DNA of 64,000 nt from Pelargonium tetragonum (Eukaryota > Streptophyta > Magnoliopsida > Geraniales > Geraniaceae), in assembly GCA_036897445.1 (NCBI GenBank), contig JAYMTL010000028.1, positions 1 through 64,000 of the forward strand. The letters are read 5' to 3'. Below the pieces are notes generated by a model, which had not been told where the DNA came from, ran no database searches, and saw only the letters and a list, made by a program, of their open reading frames with translations. A program made the position numbers and the translations under genes. This document shows positions 25,501 through 36,830 of the stretch, in pieces (position 1 is the first letter of the stretch; every line of letters starts with the position of its first letter).

Positions 25501-26205
25501 TTACTTATAGCAAGAAGAGTACGGTATATCTCCCTATTCTGATCAAAGCAAGAATATAGCAAAGCCTGCCAGGTCCGTTTTATTGTCACTTTACTTCGGT
25601 TATCCCTACTATATATTAAAGGCCTTTCTAGTAGTTATCTATAATATAAACTTAAAACATACCCTAAGGTTTTCTTATATTTTTCTATTTTGGTGTAATA
25701 AAAATCTGAAGTAGTATAAGGTACCTTAGGATCCTCATAAAACATAAACTTTCTTCACAAAGTGTGGTTGTAACCGTAAATCTATTAGGGACTCCTATTA
25801 TAAAAATACAACAAATTTGCTCTGAAAAGATCCTTTCGGGTTTACTCGGAACCCGTTTACAAGTAAAATAAAAGAAACTGTTCCTAGGAGACCCTCTTTA
25901 CAACCTAAGGAGATTCCAGGCACTACTTTAATCCTGTCAAAGTTACCCTGTGATATATACAATTGATTATGAAGTGTACTAATTCAAATTTTGATTGCTA
26001 GTTCAGTATATCGAGGTATAAATTAAAGGCCCTTATCGCCTGGCTTTTTTGTTCTCACATTTTCTGGGGTGGTATTTCACCAACCAAGTATTTTACTAGT
26101 AATCACTTAAATAGAGAAAATCTTAAGCGAAACAGTATACTAAAGAATGTTATAACTGCATTTAATTAAAGAAGATTTTAATAAAAAATGAAAGAAATTC
26201 CTTAC

Positions 26206-26274
26206 TAGGCTCAGCAGGACTCGAACCTGCGTCATAACCGAGCGGTACGTTTTGACCAATTAAACTATAAGCCC
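26206..26274 (-). tRNA. tRNA-like gene, organellar Met/Ile(CAU) type, anticodon arm abnormal (possible relic)
   Basis: Read on the minus strand, this is a 69-base tRNA shape. The acceptor stem pairs GGGCTTA with TGAGCCT (all seven positions, two of them G-U) and is followed by discriminator A. The D stem is GTTT/AAAC around a nine-base loop containing TTGGT. The T arm is a perfect five-pair stem GCAGG/CCTGC around TTCGAGT. From recall, the first half (GGGCTTATAG, TTTAATTGGT, CGTACCGCT) closely resembles the mitochondrial tRNA read as Met or Ile(CAU) in plants and some protists. Only 17 bases separate the D arm from the T stem, where 21-22 are usual. They offer ACCG..CGGT with a two-base loop, or ACC..GGT with a four-base loop, so no normal anticodon loop can be drawn. 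The order CAT-AA of the expected loop appears on the opposite strand, which hints at a micro-inversion or deletion. It may be a pseudogene, or a gene needing RNA repair. That it derives from a tRNA is well supported; that it works is not. Confidence 0.72.
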
Positions 26275-26306
26275 CTAAATCCGTCACTCTCTTGTAAATA
26301 CTATAT

Positions 26307-26384
26307 AGGTAATGTAATTAAGAAGGCTCTTACTAAGATTTTAATAGGAAAGTTTTTGCTTAAACAGAATTAATTACATTACCT
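26307..26384. repeat. 15-bp perfect inverted repeat upstream of the tRNA-like gene
   Basis: The left arm at 26307-26321 (AGGTAATGTAATTAA) is the exact reverse complement of the right arm at 26370-26384, with 48 bases between them. The pair begins 33 bases upstream of the 5' end of the minus-strand tRNA-like gene, so it could form a hairpin in a precursor transcript or in single-stranded DNA. A processing signal, promoter-associated structure or chance insertion cannot be told apart. Most of the right arm recurs at 47579-47593. The spacer holds a 17-base word (26329-26345) also found at 21127-21143. Confidence 0.85.
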
Positions 26385-29300
26385 CCGCTTTCTTCCGAAT
26401 ACGTATCTGAAACCCCCCGGCCAAGTTTATGAAAAAGGAAGTCTAGATTTTAGAATATACTTTAATGCTTCAGAGTTACCCTTTACGCAACCAGAGTTAA
26501 AAGACCCAAGTGTCAAACAAGGGGCCCCGGGCAATTGTTGGGTTCGTTTACTTTATGAGTTTATATTATCAAAAGTTGAATACTATGGTGTTAAATTTAA
26601 TGTTATAGCTTATGGGGATTAAGCCAAAGTTAGAAAAACGAACGGGATTAATTAGATGCTCTATATGAAGGAATCCCGCTGAAGAAAAAGCTAAGCTATT
26701 GTATTAGAAGAATCCTAGGAATACTTTACGTTTTAGTTTTCATTTAAGTATCTTGTTGAGGCAGTGCAGTACCCCCTATTGTGGATAGCTTTGGGTTTAA
26801 TACAGAACTCCCTTTTTAAGGTTTAATTGTGAGTCACCTAGCACTAAAGAAAACTTGAGTAAATTTAAAAAATGGAGGAAACATTACTAGGTCTTAACCC
26901 AGGTTATAGTGCACGAAAAAAAAGGCTTTAACGTAAGTTTTAGATAGTTAAGGGTGTTTCTTTTAGTTCTTACCCGCTTTTGTTTTAATTACACGAAGCC
27001 TTTTCTAATATCCGCACGAGTCCCTCTTAGTTAGAATTAAGTCACTATTGTTAGAACACCTCTAGTATACATATACAGCACAAGGTGTAATTATTGACTT
27101 CCTAATAAAATAATATAGTATAATGCTACTTTTTGTAAAAGTTCTTCTCAAGATGTTTAGTTTATAGATTTCCTAGAAAAGGTTTTACTTGGCAAGAGGA
27201 TGATTTTGCTTTGTTAAGTTAAAGCTGTATTTCGGCAGAAAGCAAGAGAAACTTCGGATTTACCAACTAAAAGGTATACCGGCTAATCTGGGCTGGAAAT
27301 CTTATAAATAGGATACGCAAATATGGTAAAGAGGAGCTCCTAAGTTTTAGGAACGCAGCCCCGGGAGTTTCCCAGGCATAACAGATATAATGTAAAGGGG
27401 TCCTTGGATATAGCTTCAATTTTATCTTATTCTGCTTTATATAAGAGTAACCCTTGTAAAGCCTTAGCATTTTAACTTGTTTTAGAGTCCAGGTTTGTGT
27501 ATAATCATGCTCCTGAGGTTCTAAGAACAGGGACACTTGTTTTTTTGTAGCTAGCAAGTAAAGAATTTTGTTCTATTTTTAATTAGTAGAGGTTCCTGTC
27601 CGATAAAAAGTTATAGAAATTAGAGACAATTAAAAAACCTTATTAAAAAAATTTTAGAAGTTTCGGAGTAAAGGGTGGTGTACCCTATAAAATAAGCAAA
27701 AGTCTTTTATTTTTCATTAACTACAATTAGTACAAGGGTGGTTCAAGTCTACTTCTAAGCAAATTATGAAAGTCAGGTATGGTAAATAAAAATAAGTAGA
27801 TAGAAAAGCAATTCTTAATAGTTATGTGAAAAAAAGTGTAATATATAGTTTCAAGTTGAACAGTAAATTCGGCTTCACTTAAATAGAAATCCTAGGATAT
27901 TGAGAAGTCCTTAAAATTTGTATTTAGTTAAGTGTAACACCGCTTAGTCTCAGTTTCTGTTATTTTAGTCTTTATAACTTTATAAGAATAATAAGCCTTT
28001 AGAGTTTTCTATGAACCAGTCATTTTGTAAGTGGTAATACGATTCGAACCAAAGCACTCCTGAATTAGGTTGCAACCTTGATTGATCCAAAAAAAGAACA
28101 AGGTATGTACTTACTATAAGAGGAGAAGGCCCATTACAACAGATTTTCTATATCTATATAAGTGATTCTATTTCCCGAAATTTCGTTAACAAAAGGCTCC
28201 CTTTTGGTAATGACTTTTAGAGATTTTAACAATGTTTAGGGAATACGTTTACTCTGAAACTACTCTGTGTAAGCATTTTCAGTAGCAGGTACACGGCCGT
28301 AGGACCCGTATATATATGCGCAGTTATAACCCTTATTTTGTGTATTAAAACCCGGTTTTTGTCTCATCCTCTTCATTAGCTTGTTATGCTTTTTATAGAG
28401 CCATCCTTAAGTTATTGGAGATCCCTACATTCCGCAATTAATAGAATAAAGAATAGGAAACCCTAACCGGAAGCCTCTACATCGCAATTTCTTAATATTT
28501 AAAAGGTTAGCCCCTTTTTGCTTCAATCTTCGTGGTACTCTTAGACCTTAGATGATACTAAGACTTTATTGAGTAATATCTCCCATTCTCCTAATTGAAG
28601 GACTTCGCTTTGTTCCTTAACTTACTCAAACTCAAGGAAGTTAGAAAAGAATTCTTAAGAGCTCTCCCTTATCTAGATGAATGACAAAAGTATTCCAGTA
28701 GTACTATTGATTAGAGAATGCCTTAGGTTCAAGTCACTTAGCTACTATACCTTTCCCGGGAATAAATGTCTTGTGGGCTATATCTTTCTTGCTGTCTTAC
28801 TCTTAAGAGCCGACCCATTGTTGCAGCCTACTTTCCTTATTATACAGTTTATAGGAGTAATAGTTACAATTTAAGGAGAATCCCTCTTATTTTTAGTTCG
28901 AAATTTCTAACTATGGTATATAAAAGCACTAAATTAAAGATAAAAGGTGTATCAACCCTCTTTATGTAAGGGCACCCTACAGAATATGAGCTGGGATTAG
29001 CCTAACAGAAACCTTTTTAAAATATTTTAGTCGGTTCAAAGATTCTACAGAGGGGCTTGCTTTGCTTGCATTATACTATCTCTGTCTCCTACTGGAATAG
29101 AAAGTCATAAATCAAATATTACAGAACTTGCTTCCCGAAAAGGAATCTCAAAGAGGACTCCCAGTATAGCTCTGAGACAATTAAGTAGTGCTTTATCCCT
29201 GAAAAAGATACCTAGTTTTTCTCATAGATATAGGGTTCTTGTACTGCTGCTTGATGAACTAAGGTACTGTCCCTGTGACTAGATACTTCTTTTAGTTTAG

Positions 29301-31339
29301 AAACTTCAATGTTTTAGAATACTTGATTTGAATTGCAAGAAAGTTCTTGTTATATGGAGTAGTCGCGGGTTAATTACTGTAAAATGAATGGACAAAAAGC
29401 TCCCCTTTTGTATGAAAGAGGGCCTTATCCCATTTACTCAGCCAAAGCAGCTATAAAAGCGCTAAACTAAGGGCGGAAAAAGAGTCCTTTCAAACCTAGT
29501 ATTAATGCAATGCTAACTTGGAACTAAAATATTACCATTAGGGAGTTACCTACACTTTTGAGATATCAAAATATTGGGACACAAATTAGAAACCCTAGAC
29601 TTTCGTGTAGATTTCAACAGGACAAGGGGTTTTTAGAGACAAATAAATTAAGCATACCCTGCTAAGGTTTGCTTGGACTTAGCTATTTGTGTCAAGGTAC
29701 TATACTTCAGAATTTTGGATTAGCTTGATTAGTTTATTAAATTAATTAGAGCGCGTACAGGATCGGAGGCATGCTACATTAAAAAAGTAGAGGCTCGCAA
29801 AGAGTTGAGAATTCCCTTCCCCGTTACATCAAACCAACCCTTACTGGTTCAGGATAAAACTAAAAGGCATATTTACTCATTTCAAGGTATTACCTAGTTT
29901 TTACTGATGAAAAACCCCCTTTAAGTAGTTCCAGAAAAACAAGTTATATTATAGGATGCTTTGAAAGAGTTTTTAGAATCTTTTGCTGAGATAGGATCAC
30001 CCGTAGTCAGTGCTTTGAAAAGTACAAAAAAAGGAAGATTTTCTGTAGTTGTAGGTCTCTTTGTGTGAGGTTGGCTATACTCTAAGACTACTAAAGTAAG
30101 TTCCCCTCCCAAGTCTCGTAGCCAGTAAGGGATTAATGGAATTCAAGGATTACTTTCAAAAAGCAGAACTATACAATAAGTGCAATTCGGGACTAACCTG
30201 TATAATATAAGGTGCGATAGCCCTATGTAGTGTAGGAAAATGAGTGTCAATCTAAATTATATAATATAGGTTGCCTAAATACCTAAGGGGATTTTGGGTT
30301 TACTATTATAGTTAAATAGGATAAAGTGCCCCGTGGAAAAAGTCACAACCTATCTTGAAATCTTTCCCCAGGAGCTGCCCCTCAAAAAGAAATAATGAAA
30401 GGTATTTTTCGAAAGATAGAGTTCGCGCCAGTTTATAAAGAATCAAAACTTAAGAGAGTCCTTATGTAAATTACATATTTCTCTAATATTTTAGATCCTA
30501 GTAAGGTATAAAAAGTTATCCCACAGTAAGCACAAAACTTTGTTTACTGGATGCCCTTTTGGTTTTTTTACCTTTTAACTGCGGGGGTCTGCGACATTTA
30601 ATTCTTGTCTTTTTGAGCCCAGTTTTAACGAATATTAGAAACGTAGTTAAATAAAAAAGCAGACCTAAATAAACAGCACCCCTTGAAAGTATCTTGGCTT
30701 TAGAGCAGGGATCCCAGATAGAGTTAAAACTAGAGGGAAAGAGAAATTCACAGAACAGATTATAATAGGGCTTCCCTTTTATTAGGATTAGAAAGTAGTA
30801 GTACTCAGTCCAGGACTACTAAAGGGTGCTCCTTCTTTTTAGAAAAGGGGCCCTTAAAGTCGTCACTTTCTTTATCTTTATAAAACTTATAAAATCTCTA
30901 TTAAATTATCTGTACCTAAATGTTATAATAAAAGAAAAACCTTCCAAAAAGACTGAAGGCTCTAGAATAAAATACTAAAAAAAGTACAAGAAATCTAACA
31001 ATTAATTTACAAAAAGAGATGTCGCAAAAAAAATTAAGGCAAAAATTTCCGTCAGGAGAAAGCCGATATGATGGAAGGAGATAACTATATAAAGTTTTTC
31101 AATCCTTTTTTGTACACGATTCTTTAGGATAAAGTAATTGTAAAGTTAGACGCGTTGCTTTCATAAGGCAATAATAGTAAAATATCTCTTATACTGTAGT
31201 AAATAAGTTTTGAGTTAGCGTATATTAAGGAATGTCTTCTACTGATTGAAACAAAAAGCCTAATACACAACGAGTCCTGTCTAAAGAATAATATCCATAT
31301 GAAGAGCTTATATAAAGGAAAAGCTACCCACTGTTTTAT

Positions 31340-31357
31340 AAAACAAAATTTTGTTTT
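31340..31357. repeat. 18-bp perfect A/T-rich palindrome
   Basis: AAAACAAAATTTTGTTTT reads the same on both strands. Its low complexity (runs of A and T) makes it easier to get by chance than its length suggests. No gene flanks it. Confidence 0.6.
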
Positions 31358-34300
31358 TAGAGATTAGACAGGCCGGGCTAACTCAAGTTTATTAAGTGCT
31401 CGAGAGTTTTTATGGTTAAAAAAAAGAGTATACAAGTTTAGTTAGTCAGAACTCCTTGGATTCCCTTACGCAGACCTTTGAGAATGTCGTAGCTTACTAA
31501 AGAATAGGTACCTTTAAAACTCGGAAAGCAGTCTTTTCTAAAAAAGTGGTATATAACATCATCCCATACCATAAGGGAGAAAGGCCTTTAAATCAGAAAA
31601 TCAGAAGGGGGTTACGGAATAAAATGCAAACTCTAAAATGGGTATCCTTTTACACAAAACACTGACAAATGTAGCATCCCTCTATTTCCCCAAGCAGTTG
31701 TAGTTTTATTTAATTTATTTTAGTAGTACAAGATAAGGAAAGTCTGTTAACAATTATATAAATATTGGGTTGTATTAGGAAACTTAAGCATTTAATAACA
31801 AGGTTTTCCAAGAATGCGCGAGACAAGGACCTTATTTATTCTTTATTTTCCAGTATGAAGATTTAAGAGTAAGGGTCCCTATTGAAAGTAATAAAGCAAA
31901 GAAAATTCTAGTTTACTCTCCGGCACCTAAAAACTCTGTCTAGAGCAATTATAAGATCAGGACACTAATCGAACTGCAGAATTTTCTTAAAATTACCTTA
32001 TATATAAGTAAAGTCTAGTTTAAGAGAAGGTAGATATAGTAAAAAATTGAGTTGCAGAAGCGCTCCCATGTGCATTATTAGAAGAAAAGAGAAAACTCCC
32101 CTTTGGTAGGTAAGGTATACGTTTTTTAGTCAATTACCCGAACCCAGGAAAGACTTTTAGAATTCCTTAACGTGTTTAGAACCCGCGGAAGTCTCTATAC
32201 CATGAGGGAAGCTCATTAGAAGTACCTTAAACAAAGTTAACGAAGCGAAACAGGTATCGAAGATAAAGAAGAAGGAGACTCTTGGAGCTTACACATTTGC
32301 ACACCAAGAATTGTATTGAGTCAGATAAGCGGGTGGGCAGTTCGCTTACATGAGGTGCACTTTGGACTGCAGGATTCTATATACTGATAAAAGGACTGAT
32401 TTTCTTATATCTTATAAGAGTGGGCGAGGCTCTTACAGGAATGTTAGAAAAGCTTTTACGTTATTCGAAAGTCGAAAGGGGAGGTTGAATAGCTAACACG
32501 ATTCGAACTCATGGGTTTTAGGTCTCAAGCTCAATATTTTAACTTTAACAGATAAAGAATTAAAGAATTTGGAAAAGAAGAGGGAGGCAGGGACTTATTA
32601 AAAGTAATTATAGGGATCTTCTATATATAGGACAATTAGAGTACTAGCCTATGGAAAACGGAACTTTTTTTGTATTAAATAAATTGAATATTTACAAAGG
32701 AGTTCCTAGTTAGTAGAGATGTCAAACCAAAATCAGTCACTTTCTATTAGAGCTTTTGGATCCTAATAATAGCGCGTCACTTTATTAATTTAAGCCAAAT
32801 CAAAGGAGCTGTCTCTAAGACATTATATTATATAAAAAGCAAAAATTCTTGGCTACCTTACCCGAAAAGGGGGCAAAAGCACATGGGGATACCCCAATTT
32901 ACCGGATTGTTCTAGATTTCGTAGAGTCTTAATGAGTACTTCTTTAGTAGTATCCCGGATTCCTTCTTATTAAAAAGTCTTAGGCACCACCGGATAGTAT
33001 TACAACTAACATGAGAAAAAGCTTACTGTATTACCTTTCAAGGAGCCCGTAGAAAGTTAAGAGGATCCCATATTCATTTAAGTCTCTTAGTTCTACTATC
33101 TTACTGTAATTGTTTATTCACAGGAGGGCTCCCCTTTACTATTTTTAAAAGCTCTTCATATCAAAAAATTATAGATAACAATTACATTACAGAAAAACAA
33201 ATAAAGGTTTCGCTGGGCCTCTGTGTCTGTCAAGAAGGACTTTATGAATAGAAGTGACAGGTTTGGTAATTGGAAACCAAAGCATATTAAGGCAAACCCC
33301 TTTTTATAACAAATTGCCGTGCACTTAGAGCAAGAATCTCGTTAGAAAGTCCTATATCAATAAGAGCTAAGTAGTGTAGTTTTTGCCAAGGCAAGCTAGA
33401 AACCTTGAAAACAAGATACTCATCCGTTTAAAGGAATGCCCCAAAATATCCTGAGCAGTGCAAAAAGAAACTAGAGTCGCACGCAGTCTGTACATTGAGC
33501 AAACAATTTAGGATAAGCTCGAGTTAAAGCAAAACCTATAGAAGTAGGTATCTAATAAAAATCTTGTTGTGGTCCGTGCGAACTAATCTGCTTAATATCT
33601 TATACAAGAAAAAAGTACTTTTTAGTACCTAGTTAGGACCCTGTGCTTTGGGTTTACATAGTCCTATAATTATCACAAAGATTAACGTTGACGATCCAAA
33701 ATCCCAAATTCTTACAAAAGCGGGCAAATGCCTCAAAAGAAAGGCCCATTTACAAGTTTTAAAACATGAGCGCTCATAAAAACTCTCTACTATATGAGCT
33801 AGGCATTTATTAACCTTGATACCTGCACTCCTCCGTTATCTATCCTCTTAGGAGCTGCTCTCTTATTACTTTAGCTTTAGGAATGGTAAACTTAAAACAG
33901 GGGGGGTTATCTTTATCCTGTTAAGCTCGCTTACAGAACTTTCAAATCAGTACCTTTTAAACTTAAACAGAGCATACACAATCTTGAACCAAGTACGCTT
34001 AGAAAGATCAATCCCTGATATTGGGATCCCCTACCCTGAGGGAGTCAACCAAAAAGATACCCTTCTATTGTAGATTCAGGGACCCTTTTTAACCTCTAGA
34101 ATGAGAAGACTTGACTACAAACAAGTAACCGAGTAACATAGAAGAACAAAACCTATGAATGAACACTTACTTAAGATAGGAGAGGAAGGATAATAAGAAT
34201 AGAGAGAACAAGGGTCTAAAGAGAGAGCTTTTTTCATTTGGGAAGCAGAGAGAGAACTTGGGGATAGAAAGGGAGCAAAGAAAAATCCCCTTTTTATATT

Positions 34301-34785
34301 ATCACGAAGAATAACAAGAAACCCTAAAATAAACACCACTTTCACTTGGCTTTAAAGTTCTTGGAAATGAATTCTTTGACTCCCTGATTTCTATTAAAAA
34401 CGAAAGAATGACAAATACGGATGAAATAAAACCCAAACTTTTATCTTTTTACGTTCGTTTTACTATCTTTTAGAATTCCTTATCTTTAGTACTTTGAAAT
34501 CCCTAAAAGCAAAACATAAAGAAAGCCCTTTAGAAAGCCAGAAGTTTTATCGGAATCTCTACCTAAGAAGCCACCTTAAGGACAAATATAGAAGAGAGCT
34601 ATCTGTTAATGAACTTCCCTAAGGGTTTTTCTTTAACTTTCTTTTGTTAGAGGTGTAGTACGGAGAAAGTAACTCTTTAAAGAATAATTCCTCCTTTGCT
34701 CTTATCGTTAATGAGGAGAGTGCTTTAATACTACATACATAAATCCTTGTTACCGACTGAAGGTTACCGCGGGAGGTTAATGCAT

Positions 34786-34802
34786 TATGGTATTATACCA
34801 TA
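34786..34802. repeat. 8-bp inverted repeat with one-base centre
   Basis: TATGGTAT and ATACCATA are reverse complements around a single T. It is a near-perfect palindrome and one of the larger members of the short-palindrome population of this window. Function unknown. Confidence 0.6.
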
Positions 34803-35399
34803 GAACACCTTACACTATAAGAACCCACTAGAAAACACAGGCTTAAAAAATACAAATTACTTTGGCTTCAAATCTTTGCTATATTTCATCTTAACCTTAA
34901 CTTAGCTTATAACCGGTAAATTAAAACTCGCAAAAAACTTAAAGGAAAGCCAAATATCTATATCAATTATAGCAATCACAAAAAACCTGGAACTTGGAAA
35001 TTTACCTTAAAAATTTCTATTTTCTTTTTACAAATTCATTTTAGGATTGCCAGAATAAGTAAGGAATACTAAACAGTGCCTAAATTACTACGACCTAGAA
35101 TGTTCTTTATCAAGAGTTTTTGTAAGCCGTTCCCTCGTACTTTAGTTTTTAGAGCCTCTTTTTCAAGATGTTTTAGAATACCCTGCTCTTTAGAAAAAAA
35201 AATTCTAAGAGGATATTCCCTGCGCAATATTTTAAATTAAATAAAGTAGAATCTCCTTAAGCTGAACAACCCACTATATCTAGTAAATTCAAGGATAAAG
35301 CCTTATTAGATAGAACCTTTCAAAAATTTCAATACTAAGGAAAAAGTAATACAGATGCTTTCGAATCATGCCCAAGTTATTTTTCAGGATGCTGTTTAT

Positions 35400-36830
35400 C
35401 TACAGTTTAGCTGCCTTATAATGGTTGATACTTTTGACTCGGAAAAGGGAAGCGCTTAAACCCTTAAAATTCTATTCTGTATGTGTGGATTTCTAGTTAG
35501 CTCAAGAAGTCAAACATGTGGACAAGTTCAGGGTAGTTTGTTTACAGAGGTAATGTAGAAACCCTCGTATTTCTTCAGATCGTTACTGGCACAGAGAATT
35601 ACTGACTAGACAGGTAATTAAGAAGTTTACCTTGGGAATTCGATACCTTTTTTTATTTATGCTAGATTTATCTTAACCATGTTTGTTCTTTAAAGCTAGG
35701 GAAAGCTTTTGTTCAGTTGTTGAAACCTGTATTGACAGTAGTATTTTTCAGAAAAAAAGGTATTCTTCTGCTGCCGGAATTAGAAAACCAAGTGCTGCTA
35801 ATGTCCTTGTTAGCCGGTAAGTTGATTTGTTTCTTGAAGAGCCTAAGTAAGGAACTGGGAAGTGTAGCTCACAATGAGGCAAATAACGGATTCTGATTCA
35901 GGGTTTCTTAGTTTTGTTGTAGCAAGGAAGTGTAGCAGACTTATTAGCATTAGCAAGGTGTACGAAGTTCCGCATTTTCCGCTAGAGAGGTTGATTCCGA
36001 TAATGTATTCCCGTTATTATGGCATCGCTGTAACTATGCGTAACAATTTCTAACTTAATGGCTAATGGATTTAGGAGAACGGATTTTTTTCATTTCCTTT
36101 TCTATTTGTTGCTTCTATCCGCTAGGAATTGTAGCTTTGGTATCATTATTTCTAGTTGTTCGTAAGTGCAATTTCTTATATATCAGGTGTTGCTAGGAAT
36201 TCTTTGAATTCATTGTTCTAACGGAATAGCTGGTAAGATTTATCTTAGAATTGTAGCACTTATATTCTTGAGAATTCCTAGTATTTCCCTTTTTCTAGTT
36301 TAGGAAGCTCTAAACCACTTTTGACTTCTGTCTTGAAGAATAGCTTTCGATAATTGTGTATAGCAGGAATTGTATTAGTTCTATTCTTGGTCTTGAGAAT
36401 TCTTTGGTAAATCAGAAACTCGCGATAAAAGCTCTTTTAGAGAATAAAGGGTTTTTCGCTTTAGTCCTTAATCCTTTCCATTTGGTTTGGAAATTTCTTT
36501 CAGTTTAATAAGAGATTTGCTTTCCTCTAGTTCTGTTTGTTTGAGTAGAATAAAGAAGTAATTCTAAAGCATAGTAAATTAAGGGTTCCAAGGTTTTAGG
36601 AATAAAGTTAAGAAAGAAAGTTAGGCTAAAGCAAATCAATTTTCCAGATAGTACAGGGTTAGAGGACTCTCACTTTAATGCTAAGGATAAACCGGTGCTG
36701 CTAAATAACAAAGTTGGAAAGAAGTTCAAGATCTAATATGTTCTTGCGAGAGCTCTTCTAAGCGGATAAGCTGATAGACGGTAAAGAAGTTAATGTATTC
36801 TTGATAGCTTTCTTTGTTTTGTAAAGCTGG
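35400..36830 (+). other. T/G-rich non-coding block with recurring motifs (block 1)
   Basis: On the plus strand T and G clearly exceed A and C here, unlike the flanks. Short motifs recur: TGTAGC (35863, 35918, 35931, 36130, 36252), AATTGTAGC (36127, 36249) and CTTGAGAATTC (36267-36277 and 36392-36402). The last 300 bases of motif-rich text look like degenerate modules of roughly 120 bases. A 13-base word TTGAGAATTCCTA at 36268 recurs at 48157 in block 2. No frame is open for any length. It may be a transcribed non-coding region or an old repeat array; neither can be shown. Confidence 0.4.

Larger units (their letters stand above)
16595..26205. other. Non-coding region
   Basis: No gene is seen. 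Isolated tRNA T-loop look-alikes (for example at 17613-17623) lack the rest of a tRNA. Two short divergent frames around 18361-18814 bear a very weak likeness to pieces of F1-ATPase alpha subunit, treated as a finding and not as genes. Confidence 0.6.
26385..35399. other. Non-coding region
   Basis: No gene is seen. A 96-codon minus-strand frame (27267-27557) and a 65-codon frame with a hydrophobic second half (28677-28874) resemble no family and are of chance length. T-loop look-alikes at about 28045-28065 and 32494-32512 (minus) are discussed under rejected items. About 34100-35050 is C-over-G on the plus strand. Confidence 0.6.

Noticed and set aside
27267-27557. 96-codon minus-strand frame
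   Set aside because: No recognisable family, length within chance for this stop frequency, and surrounded by non-coding sequence of the same texture.
28040-28100. Minus-strand string with GGTTCGAATC and a GGTTGCAACC arm suggesting a tRNA
   Set aside because: The T stem does not pair beyond one or two bases, and no acceptor stem was found.
28677-28874. 65-codon frame with a hydrophobic second half, like a small membrane subunit
   Set aside because: T-rich DNA yields hydrophobic codons by itself. No NADH dehydrogenase or ATP synthase motif is present, and a second overlapping frame is equally open.
32473-32530. Minus-strand tRNA-like 3' part with a TTCGAATC loop and a D-arm-like GTTAAAATATTGAG
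   Set aside because: T stem has mismatches and no 5' acceptor strand complementary to TAGCTAT lies at the right distance. It may be a relic, but the whole cloverleaf cannot be drawn.
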